The notes under the pieces: generated by a model
Seen by the model: the letters and a program-made list of their open reading frames with translations, nothing else
Told to the model about the DNA's origin: nothing
Database searches by the model: none
Shown here: positions 19,051-27,718 of the stretch, in pieces
How positions within the stretch are numbered: position 1 is the stretch's first letter
Layout of the letters: every line of letters begins with the position of its first letter
Source of the DNA: Alteromonas macleodii ATCC 27126
GTDB lineage: Bacteria; Pseudomonadota; Gammaproteobacteria; Enterobacterales; Alteromonadaceae
Direction of reading: 5' to 3'
Length of the DNA: 64,000 nt
NCBI RefSeq assembly: GCF_000172635.2
Contig: NC_018632.1
Span: 806,001 to 870,000, forward strand
Translations under genes and position numbers: made by a program

Positions 19051-20458
19051 AACCTTAACGCGGCGCCTTTCTATCACTATTTCTTTGCTGGTGATTGTCG
19101 TTTTACTCGCTGCAGATATCGGAGTTGATACCTGGGTCCAAAGAGAGTTTAACCAAGGTTTAAAAGCCAAAGTTGGCATGCTTCAAAGCTTAGTTAATGA
19201 AGATTTAGACGGCGTTGAGTTTGAGTTCGCCGGCGAGTATTTCCCTGAGTTCGAGGGTGCCTCTTCTCCAGAATACTTTCAATTGTGGTACAAAGGGCAG
19301 ATTTTCGAAAAGTCGGAATCCCTTGCACTGTACACTGTCGACGAGCTGCCGTTTGAAAACTTAAGTTTAAACGAGGCGGTGATTAACGACATAACGCTGC
19401 CAGACGGTCGCTCTGGGCGTATTATTCACACCAAATACGTGCCTCAAATTGACTCTGAAGACCGCGAAGCATTCTATAGCGTCAGAGGCGAAGTGCAGCG
19501 CGACCCCATGGTTATCGCATATGCAACCTCCACTGAGCTGTTGAATTTCACTCTTTGGTTTATCGATATCGCGTTTTTAGTGGCGCTTATTGTAATTCCG
19601 TTAATGGTAAGGTTCGTCGTGCGCAACACGGTGTCTTACGCCTTGGCACCACTTGATGCATTGAACAACAATATAAGAACTCTAAGGTTTACTGCCACAG
19701 ACAAGCACGAAGCATTCTCTACAAACGTTTCAGAACTAGAACCAATCGTCAGCAGCTTGAACCATTTTATAAACGATAACTACGCACTATACCTTAGAGA
19801 GAAAAGACTTACCTCTGACATTGCTCACGAACTTAAAACGCCGGTTTCCGAACTTATCAATCTGGCGGAAGTTGCCATGAAGTTTCCAGGAGAGGAGCGA
19901 CTCGAAAAAGATTTTAAACCGCAGATTCTTCGCATTGGTATGCGAATGAAAAACATCATTTCCGGTTTGATGTTAATCCAAAAGCACAGTGCCAAGCAGA
20001 CTCAATTAAACGACCTTATTAATATTGAAGAGCTCGTCGCCCAAGTTGTTGCAAGCAAAGCGGTAGATAATATTAATGTGGTTGCGAAAGAAAGGAGCGA
20101 CGTGGTTATTCACTCTAACCGAATTGCGGTAGAGTCTATATTTAGCAACTTGTTAGACAACGCTATCGAGCATGGAAAGCATTGTGAGCCGATTAGCGTG
20201 TATATAGGTAAAACACCATCAGGGCAGGCCCAAATAGAAGTGACAAATACAACACACACTGAAATTGATGAAAGTGATTTGAGACATATGTTTGAACCCT
20301 TGTGGCAAAAGGATGCATCACGTACGTCAGAAGACAACTTTGGCCTAGGGCTATCAATAGTAAGTGCATTGTGCGGAGCAATTGGGGCAGCCGTGACGGT
20401 AGATAAGTTGGACCACAACCACATCTCTTTTTCTGTGACTTTCAAAAAGGCCTCTTAA
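19034..20458 (+). CDS. Sensor histidine kinase, PmrB-like
   Basis: A 474-residue membrane kinase. First transmembrane segment about residues 14-30; acidic periplasmic domain about 31-170 (for example VEFEFAGEYFPEFEG); second transmembrane segment about 173-196; HAMP-like linker. HisKA follows with H265 in SDIAHELKTP, then HATPase with NLLDNAIEHG and FGLGLSIV. It phosphorylates the overlapping regulator encoded just upstream. The acidic sensor patch would suit binding of metal ions or cationic peptides, as for PmrB, but the ExxE iron motif is not cleanly present, so the signal is unproven. Confidence 0.87.
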   Translation: MKSIRKTLTRRLSITISLLVIVVLLAADIGVDTWVQREFNQGLKAKVGMLQSLVNEDLDGVEFEFAGEYFPEFEGASSPEYFQLWYKGQIFEKSESLALYTVDELPFENLSLNEAVINDITLPDGRSGRIIHTKYVPQIDSEDREAFYSVRGEVQRDPMVIAYATSTELLNFTLWFIDIAFLVALIVIPLMVRFVVRNTVSYALAPLDALNNNIRTLRFTATDKHEAFSTNVSELEPIVSSLNHFINDNYALYLREKRLTSDIAHELKTPVSELINLAEVAMKFPGEERLEKDFKPQILRIGMRMKNIISGLMLIQKHSAKQTQLNDLINIEELVAQVVASKAVDNINVVAKERSDVVIHSNRIAVESIFSNLLDNAIEHGKHCEPISVYIGKTPSGQAQIEVTNTTHTEIDESDLRHMFEPLWQKDASRTSEDNFGLGLSIVSALCGAIGAAVTVDKLDHNHISFSVTFKKAS

Positions 20459-20689
20459 AAACGCGTGCTGTTAAAATGCGCTATTGCTTGCAGTAAAAAA
20501 ATATGACGTACACTGCCTCACTCAGGAATTCTGAGTTTGTTTGTGACAAATACGTGCAACCGTTTATTGCCTGCGTTTACTAGCAAGAATGTTTCTTGTA
20601 AAAGCGTAATCGCCTGTGTAGCATAACGCCGCAATTTTCCTTATATAATTGAATTTCTGGAATAATCATCGGTGAATAATCATCAGTAC

Positions 20690-20986
20690 ATGAAGCAGTA
20701 CACCATATACGCATTAATTGCGTTGTTGTTTACTTGCTTATCTGGACTTAAACAGGATTACAAGCCGATCACGTTCAAGCATCATTTTGATGCTTCTATT
20801 TCCGAATATTCCTTCGAGTTTGATACAGAGGAAAGTGCGCCGGAAGAGCCCGTCCCGCCACAAAATGTTGTGCTGGATTACATTACGGACTCCTTCACGG
20901 ATACCGCAAAACCACGTCCGCGTGGGCTTTTCAAAACATCCCTTAACTACGCAACGCCGTTAACCCGAGCGCCGCCTATTGCTTAG
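20690..20986 (+). CDS. Small hypothetical protein with N-terminal hydrophobic segment
   Basis: The frame opens at a GTG at 20672, but the ATG at 20690 gives MKQYTIYALIALLFTCLSGL, a likely signal or anchor segment, and 98 residues in total. The rest is acidic and then proline-rich (EESAPEEPVPPQ, APPIA at the end), which suggests a short periplasmic or anchored protein. I do not recognise a family. It lies between the sensor kinase and the RND operon on the same strand and is followed by a hairpin with T/A flanks, so it may be its own transcription unit. Confidence 0.5.
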   Translation: MKQYTIYALIALLFTCLSGLKQDYKPITFKHHFDASISEYSFEFDTEESAPEEPVPPQNVVLDYITDSFTDTAKPRPRGLFKTSLNYATPLTRAPPIA

Positions 20987-21022
20987 TTTTTTAGGTTTAG
21001 CGGTTATTGGCTACCTAAAAAA
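20987..21022. terminator. Hairpin with T-rich and A-rich arms
   Basis: TTTTTTAGGT pairs with ACCTAAAAAA around a 16-base loop, immediately after the small gene's stop. No U-run follows the stem beyond the arm itself, so terminator function is only probable. Confidence 0.45.
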
Positions 21023-21181
21023 CACGTTAATTCGATATTCCTAACAACGCACCAGCGCTTTGCTGGATGTTTTTGCGTGCTTAATTATCAGCGGTGAACC
21101 TATTTGCTGAAAGCGCGCTAGTGGCATGCTGTCTTTTTATAAGGCATGTCACGATTAGCCTTTTTATTACGAATTTACATT

Positions 21182-22267
21182 ATGAGCAAAAAAGCACTTC
21201 TTGCAGTAAGCATTGTTTCCGCACTTTTAGGTGGTTGTGGACATGAAGAACATGCTGCGCATCACGAAAAACTTCAATTCAACGTTACTCATCCTATCGT
21301 ACAAGACACAACGCTGGTAAAAGAGTACGTCAGTCAGATACGTGCCATTCAACATATTGAAGTTAGAGCTATGGAAAAAGGCTATCTTCAATCGACCTTT
21401 GTTGATGAGGGACAAACGGTAGAACGTGGTCAGCCCATGTTCAAAATAATGCCGAACGTATATGAAGCTGAACTACACCGCGCTGAAGCCGAGGCTAAAG
21501 CGGTCGAGATGGAGTACAAAAATACAAAGTCGCTTGTTGAACAAAACATTGTTTCTCCTAACGAACTTGCCGTCATAGAAGCACAGCTTCAAAAAGCTCA
21601 GGCTGAAGTTGAACTGGCAAAGACTCACTTAGCATTCACAGATATCAAAGCGCCGTTCACAGGCAAAATGGACCGACTGGAAGCTCGAACGGGAAGTTTG
21701 CTTGATGAGGGCGAACTGCTCACCACATTGTCTGATATCAGCACAATGTGGGTGTATTTCAATGTGCCTGAATCAGAGTATTTAAAGTACGCGCAGAACA
21801 GCGCATCAAATGATCAAACGTCAGTGCGATTAAAGCTTGCCGATGGCAGTATTTACGCGCATCAAGGCGTGATAGATGCCATTGAAGCTGATTTTGATAA
21901 TCATACCGGTACCATTGAAATGCGTGCGTCTTTCCCTAACCCAGACCAACTGCTAAGACATGGGCAAACCGGTAATGTCATGGTGGATATTGCCTATCCG
22001 GATGCTTTAGTTATTCCTCAGAAAGCCACATTCGAAATTCTCGATCAAAGCTTTGTATATGTGCTGGATAGCGAGAACAAGTTAGCAACCCGCCACATTA
22101 ACATCGCTGCAGAACTCCCTAACATCTATCTGGTTTCAGACGGACTAGCGCCGGACGACACTATTTTGATTGAAGGACTGCGAAGAGTTTCGAACGGCGA
22201 TGAGATAGAGCCTGAACTTATTTCAGCCAGCGACACATTAGCTGAACTGTCATTGCACGCAGAATAA
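21182..22267 (+). CDS. RND efflux periplasmic adaptor subunit (membrane fusion protein, lipoprotein)
   Basis: The ATG at 21182 gives a lipoprotein signal (MSKKALLAVSIVSALLGGCG, lipobox LLGGC), so this start is preferred over the one at 21146. About 361 residues follow the AcrA/MexA layout: barrel-sandwich (VRAMEKGYLQSTFVDEGQ), a helical hairpin of two long alpha helices (about residues 85-145, LHRAEAEAKAVEMEYK), the second lipoyl half (IKAPFTGKMDRLEARTG), and a membrane-proximal barrel. It links an inner-membrane RND pump to an outer-membrane channel. The pump gene begins 9 bases downstream and the outer-membrane factor follows that. Its His-rich start (HEEHAAHHEK) is unusual. Confidence 0.9.
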   Translation: MSKKALLAVSIVSALLGGCGHEEHAAHHEKLQFNVTHPIVQDTTLVKEYVSQIRAIQHIEVRAMEKGYLQSTFVDEGQTVERGQPMFKIMPNVYEAELHRAEAEAKAVEMEYKNTKSLVEQNIVSPNELAVIEAQLQKAQAEVELAKTHLAFTDIKAPFTGKMDRLEARTGSLLDEGELLTTLSDISTMWVYFNVPESEYLKYAQNSASNDQTSVRLKLADGSIYAHQGVIDAIEADFDNHTGTIEMRASFPNPDQLLRHGQTGNVMVDIAYPDALVIPQKATFEILDQSFVYVLDSENKLATRHINIAAELPNIYLVSDGLAPDDTILIEGLRRVSNGDEIEPELISASDTLAELSLHAE

Positions 22268-22276
22268 GGGGGCGCT

Positions 22277-25200
22277 ATGTTTGGAGTTTTTATTAAACGT
22301 CCAGTGATGGCCATCATGTTATCGCTGATGATTATATTTTTGGGCGTGTTGTCGGTGTTTAGCCTACCCACGTCACAGTTTCCAGATATTGCTCCGCCGC
22401 GAGTGCTTATTTCTCTGGCATATCCCGGTTCGAGCGCTGATGTATTGGTGAAGTCATCGCTGGTTACCATTGAGCGTTCAATCAACGGTGTGCCGGGCAT
22501 GAAGTACATCGTGTCTGATGCGACCAGCGCGGGTGAAGCCACCATTCAAGTTATCTTCGATTTAGATGTAGATCCGAATCAGGCGCTCATTAATGTGAAA
22601 ACGCGGCTTGACCAGATCATGAACCGGCTGCCCCAGCTCGTGCAGTTAGAAGGGGTGGTACTAGAGCGGGTTCAGCCTAGCATGTTGATGTACATAAACG
22701 TTTATAGCACGGACGAAACGGCTGATGAAAAGTTTCTGTACAACTATTCCAATATCAACCTTATCCCCGAGATACAGCGGGTAAACGGTATTGCCAGTGC
22801 AAAAATATTGGGAAGTCGCCAGTACGCCATGCGAATTTGGTTAAAGCCTGATCGCATGCGTGCTTACAATGTTTCTGTAGATGAGATCATGGAATCGATA
22901 GACGAGCAAAGCTTGATTGGACGCCCTGGACGACTTGGCAGAAGCTCAGGCATTACTGCTCAGTCCAAAGAATACGTGCTTATTACGAAGGACGTTACGA
23001 CGAGCCTGAAGAATATAAAAATATCATTATTCGCGCCGATTCCGACGGTCGCTTGCTCAAATTAGGTGATATTGCCGATGTTGAGTTAAGTAGTGAATTC
23101 TTCGATATTTACTCAAACAAAGACGGGTATCCTTCCGCTGCGATAGTGCTAAAGCAGAACTATGGAAGCAGTGCCAACGAGGTTATTTCTCAGGTGAAAG
23201 CCACTATGGCTGAACTAGAAAAAACGTTTCCAGAAGGCATGAAGTACGAAATCAACTACGATGTTTCTAAGTTTCTAGATGCCTCTATTGAACAAGTGCT
23301 GCATACCCTGTTTGAAGCCTTTATTTTGGTTTCCTTGGTGGTGTTCATCTTTCTGGGTGACTGGCGTTCCACACTTATCCCGCTTCTTGCTGTGCCGGTT
23401 TCACTGGTTGGAACGTTTTTCTGCATGCAGGCCACAGGGGTGAACATAAATCTTATTACTCTGTTCGCTCTCGTATTAGCGATAGGGATTGTGGTAGATA
23501 ACGCTATTGTTATCGTGGAGGCCGTTCACGCGAAGATGGAAGAAAGCAGCAGCCTAACCCCTTATATGGCGACCCAACAAGTACTGGGTGAAATGGGGGG
23601 AGCTATTATCGCAATTACACTGGTGATGACGGCGGTTTTTGTGCCCCTTATTTTTATGACGGGCCCGGTAGGTGTCTTCTATCGCCAGTTCTCTATTACC
23701 ATGTCATCGTCAATTATCATCTCGTGTATTGTGGCGCTTTCATTAACGCCAGTGCTGTGTGCGATGTTGCTTAAAAACCCTCATTCACACACAAGAAAGG
23801 CAACGCCATTAAGCAAGTTTATTGATGGATTTAACCATTATTTCAATAAGTTAACCGGTCGTTATACAGGCATTATTAAAGCTATCGTTACACGCCGCAG
23901 TGTTACTGTAGTGCTGCTTGCGGGCTTTGTGGTAAGTACCTTTGGCGTTAATCAGGCATTACCTACAGGCTTTATTCCCGGTGAAGACCAAGGGCAAATC
24001 TATGCCATCATTCAAACACCGCCAGGCAGTACCCTTGAAGCGACGAATACAGTAGCGCGAGAGCTGCAAAGCTTGGCGCTGGACGTTGAAGGCGTCTCCT
24101 CGGTATCCTCGCTTGCTGGCTATGAAATTCTCACGGAAGGACGAGGTTCAAATGCTGGTACCTGCTTGATTAATCTTGAAGATTGGGCTAATCGCGAACA
24201 GTCGGTACGTGACATCATTGAAGAACTGGAAGCCAAGACACACCACTTAGGAGCAGTGATTGAGTATTTCGAACCGCCTGTTGTGCCGGGTTATGGCGCG
24301 TCTTCGGGGTTATCATTTCGTTTACTCGATAAGACCAACACTACCGACTATCAAGAGTTCGACCAAATCAACAAAGCCTTCATGGAAGAACTCGGTAAAC
24401 GTGATGAGCTAAAAGGTTTATTCACGTTTTACGCTGCCGATTATCCTCAATATAAAATTGAGATAGATAACCAAGCTGCAATGCAGAAAGGGGTATCTAT
24501 TGGCGCTGCCCTGGAGAATCTGAATATTCTTATCGGTAGTACTTACGAGCAAGGTTTCACGCGTTTTAATAACTTCTTCAAAGTGTACACACAAAGTGCG
24601 CCAGAATATCGTCGTTATCCCAGTGACTTATTGGATTACTACGTGAAAACGAAGAGGGTGAAATGGTGCCTTACTCGGCCTTTATGAAGCTGATTAAAAC
24701 CCAAGGCCCTAATGAAATTACACGCTACAACCTTTATACCTCGGCAGCAATTCGTGCAGAGCCTGCAGCAGGGTATACCTCGGCGCAAGCGATAAAAGCA
24801 GTTGAGGAAGTAGCGGCTGCAACGCTGCCAAAAGGATATGACATAGGTTGGGAAGGCCTGTCATTTGACGAGGCTAAACGAGGTAATGAAGCCATTGTTA
24901 TCTTTGCCGTAGTATTGTTGTTTGTATATATCGTGCTGGCATCACAGTACGAGAGTCTGCTTCTACCTTTTGCGGTCATTCTTTCACTACCTACCGGTAT
25001 TCTCGGCTCATTCCTGTTTCTCAAAGGTATGGGGCTGGCCAACGACGTTTATGCGCAGCTCGGCTTAGTTATGCTGGTTGGTTTACTCGGTAAAAATGCC
25101 GTGCTTATTGTGGAATACGCAGTGCAAAAAAATCAGCAGGGCTTATCGATTGCTGACGCAGCTGTTGAAGCGGCCAAACAGCGCTTCCGCCCAATCCTAA

Positions 25201-25460
25201 TGACATCGTTCTCGTTTGTAGCAGGGCTAATTCCGCTTGTTATTGCAACGGGGGCGGGCGCAGTGGGAAATAGAACTATTGGTGCTTCTGCTTTAGGCGG
25301 TACTTTGTTAGGCACTATTTTTGGTGTGCTGGTTATTCCTGGGCTTTACTACTTGTTCGCCAAACTTGAAGAAGGTAAGTCATTAATCAAAAACGAAGAT
25401 CATGTCCCTCTTACTGAAACTTACCACTATAACGATGAGGTGCTAAGCGATGATAAATAA
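22277..25460 (+). pseudogene. HAE1-family RND efflux pump, broken by two single-base frameshifts as sequenced
   Basis: Three successive frames (22277-23065, 23053-24687, 24663-25460) together encode one AcrB-class pump of about 1061 residues. Adding one T after 22984 restores LIYEGRYDEPEEYKNIII and joins frame 1 to 2. Adding one A in the run at 24646-24649 restores DYYVKNEEGEMVPYSAF and joins frame 2 to 3. All expected parts are present: N-terminal helix with FIKRP, porter domains, TM4 with IGIVVDNAIV, and TM10 with GLLGKNAVLIVEYA. The usual double Asp of TM4 reads Asp-Asn. Sequencing error is the simplest explanation; true inactivation cannot be excluded. The adaptor and outer-membrane genes on either side are intact. 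Confidence 0.88.
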
Positions 25461-26928
25461 AAAGCGATTTACTTATAAGCCGCTGTGGTTAGCGCTTAGT
25501 AGTGCGTTGTTAGTACAGGCATGTGCCATCCCTACCATTGAAACGCGAAACCCTAATCTAGATTTGCCAGAGCAGTTTAACGCGAAAGTTTCGCAAGTGG
25601 ATACTCAGGCTGGTCAAGGGATTAACCAGAGTACACAAGCAAATATTCAATGGAGTGAGTGGTTTAACGACCCTACGCTTTCTGCGCTGGTGGATACGGC
25701 GGTTAAGAACAACCAAGAGGTGTCTATATTAATTCAACGCATTAATATGGCGTCGAATGAAGTGTATGCACGGGAAGGGGAATATTTGCCTCGACTCTCT
25801 GCGGGGGTAGCCGCTGAAACCGAAAAGGTAGGCGAATATACCCGGGAAGGCGCAGTAGAAGAACAGTTAAATATCAAGGAGGATAAAGAATTTCCCGACC
25901 CGCTGGCAAACTTAAAGCTAGGCCTTAATGCGTCGTGGGAAATTGACGTTTGGCATAAGCTGAGAGATGCGTCTAAAGTGGCCTCGCTTGAATACTTGGC
26001 GTCGGTTGAAAGTAAGAACTTTTTCGTTACCCAGTTAGTATCTGAAGTTGCGCGTACTTACTATGAACTGCTGGCGCTAGATAACAAGCTAGAGAATCTT
26101 GACTCAACCATTTCGCTACAGCGCAATGTTATTCACACTATTAATGCGTTGAAAGAATACGGGCGGGCGTCATCGCTACCCGTTGCGCGCTTTAACGCGG
26201 AAGTGAAGAAAAACGAGAGCGAGCGTTACTTGATTGAGCAGGAAATCCTAGAGAAAGAGAACACGCTCAATCTGTTATTAGGACGCACTCCACAGCCCAT
26301 TCAAAGGGACAGTAACGTGTTGCTCAGCGCCGAGCTAAAAAGCCCGCAGGTGGGTGTACCCTCTACGCTATTAGACAATCGCCCTGATATAAAACAAGCT
26401 GCACTCACGCTCCAAGCAGCAGAGTTAAATATCGATGTGGCTAAAGCTAACTTCTACCCTTCTTTTGAGCTAAAAGCAGGGTTAGGTTTATCGGCGTTTG
26501 ATAGTCGCTACTTGTTTAATGTGCCTGAGTCATTGGCATATTCTTTATCTGGTGATGTTTTTGCGCCATTAATAAACCGCAGGGCGATTGAGGCGGTTTA
26601 TCAAAATGCCAGCGCCGAACAAATTGAAGCGGCTTACGAATATGAACTCACCATTTTAACGGCGGTAGCTGAAGTAACAAACAGTTTGTCGAAGCTCGAT
26701 AATTTGGAGAAAAGTGCTGAAGCAAGGCGTCATCAAATTGCTTCACTGGAACAGTCGATTGATATTGCCAATAGGCTTTTTTCGTCAGCTCATGGTGAGT
26801 ATTTAGAGGTGCTGCTTGCGCAACGAGAAGCACTGGAAGCGCGTAGCGAGTTTATAGAAACTCGTCAGCAGCAAATGGCCGCACTGGTCGATTTGTATCA
26901 GGCACTCGGAGGCGGATGGCAGTCTTAA
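25450..26928 (+). CDS. Outer-membrane efflux channel lipoprotein (TolC/OprM/NodT family)
   Basis: A 492-residue outer-membrane factor. The signal ends in a lipobox (SSALLVQAC-A), so it is lipid-anchored like OprM. Two OEP repeats follow: WSEWFNDPTLSALVDTAVKNN starts the first, and RPDIKQAALTLQAAELNIDVA with NFYPSFELKAGLGLS starts the second. These repeats build the trimeric beta-barrel and helical tunnel. Its start overlaps the end of the RND pump gene by 11 bases, so it is the third gene of the efflux operon. A strong terminator follows directly. The exported compounds are unknown. Confidence 0.92.
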   Translation: MINKKRFTYKPLWLALSSALLVQACAIPTIETRNPNLDLPEQFNAKVSQVDTQAGQGINQSTQANIQWSEWFNDPTLSALVDTAVKNNQEVSILIQRINMASNEVYAREGEYLPRLSAGVAAETEKVGEYTREGAVEEQLNIKEDKEFPDPLANLKLGLNASWEIDVWHKLRDASKVASLEYLASVESKNFFVTQLVSEVARTYYELLALDNKLENLDSTISLQRNVIHTINALKEYGRASSLPVARFNAEVKKNESERYLIEQEILEKENTLNLLLGRTPQPIQRDSNVLLSAELKSPQVGVPSTLLDNRPDIKQAALTLQAAELNIDVAKANFYPSFELKAGLGLSAFDSRYLFNVPESLAYSLSGDVFAPLINRRAIEAVYQNASAEQIEAAYEYELTILTAVAEVTNSLSKLDNLEKSAEARRHQIASLEQSIDIANRLFSSAHGEYLEVLLAQREALEARSEFIETRQQQMAALVDLYQALGGGWQS

Positions 26929-26932
26929 AATC

Positions 26933-26961
26933 AAAAGGAGAGCGCTCGCTCTCCTTTTTTT
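26933..26961 (+). terminator. Rho-independent terminator of the efflux operon
   Basis: GGAGAGCG and CGCTCTCC, extended by A/T pairs, form a strong stem running into seven Ts, four bases after the operon's last stop codon. Confidence 0.88.
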
Positions 26962-27035
26962 CGCCTTTATCAAAAGCTGGCGGTGAATTTCAGACTCAAC
27001 GTGTGACAAAAGCAGAACACGTGCGGCGTTAAATG

Positions 27036-27485
27036 TTAACGCGTAAAGTTAAAGCGGGCAAAAAAGCGCTCAGCTTCGTCACTATCAAAATCATAGCCAT
27101 TATTCGTCATCGCTTCCAAAGCATCTTCTACCGTTTCGTAAAAGCCATAAGGAACTTCGGCAGCGTCGTAGCACTGAGAAATCTGATGCTTAGTTGTCAG
27201 CATAATGTCGGTATCTAATATCACCACGGCAAGAAACGACAGGCCGCGGGTTTTTCTTACCCGAGTTTGTTTTACAAAAATATCAAAGGTGGAAGGGGGC
27301 ATCAGACTTTCACCGTAAAGACAGCTTACTTGTGCCCATTTAGCGCCCTTTTCGAATTTTGAAATGTCAGAAGACATCTTAACTACGCCATTTCTCATGG
27401 TTTCGTCATTCCACGGTCCGCGCGCTGAGAAGAGCAGCAACTGACCGCTTACGCTACATTCAAACTCGCCGTGTGGATTATTCAT
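27036..27485 (-). CDS. Hypothetical protein, possibly STAS/SpoIIAA-like
   Basis: About 149 residues, no signal peptide or membrane segment. The ATG at 27485 has AAAGGA seven bases upstream, while the ATG at 27491 would sit almost on top of it; the former is preferred. The layout (a short beta strand ending LLLFSARGPWNDETMRNGV, then alternating strands and helices) is reminiscent of SpoIIAA/STAS-like proteins of marine bacteria that begin with a FSVSGNLLIAxxxGPWN pattern. I cannot assign a function. It stands alone, convergent with the efflux operon and divergent from the S9 peptidase. Confidence 0.6.
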   Translation of the reverse strand: MNNPHGEFECSVSGQLLLFSARGPWNDETMRNGVVKMSSDISKFEKGAKWAQVSCLYGESLMPPSTFDIFVKQTRVRKTRGLSFLAVVILDTDIMLTTKHQISQCYDAAEVPYGFYETVEDALEAMTNNGYDFDSDEAERFFARFNFTR

Positions 27486-27621
27486 GGGCATTTCCTTTAA
27501 GCCTTATATAGAAGTTAGCACTTTACTGCTATCACGCAACTAACCATTCGGCTAAAGCCAACGCCCCTGTGTACTGCGCTTAATCGCCTCGCGATGTCGC
27601 TCAACGTTTAATCTTTATTGG

Positions 27622-27635
27622 CTGAATATATTCAG
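27622..27635. promoter_or_regulatory. Perfect 14-base palindrome CTGAATATATTCAG
   Basis: A perfect palindrome lies 84 bases upstream of the S9 peptidase start, in the divergent region shared with the hypothetical gene at 27036. The spacing is two bases too short for a LexA site and too short for an ArgR box, so the cognate regulator is unknown. Confidence 0.4.
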
Positions 27636-27718
27636 TAATATGGAGACGATAAATGCATCACTACAACGTGATCACCCCATAAAAAGAACGGAAAAGAACA
27701 AATAGATTAAGGTGAGAT

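Noticed and set aside
27622..27635. LexA or ArgR site
   Set aside because: CTG-N8-CAG is two bases shorter than the LexA form, and TGAAT-N2-ATTCA is too tight for an ArgR box.
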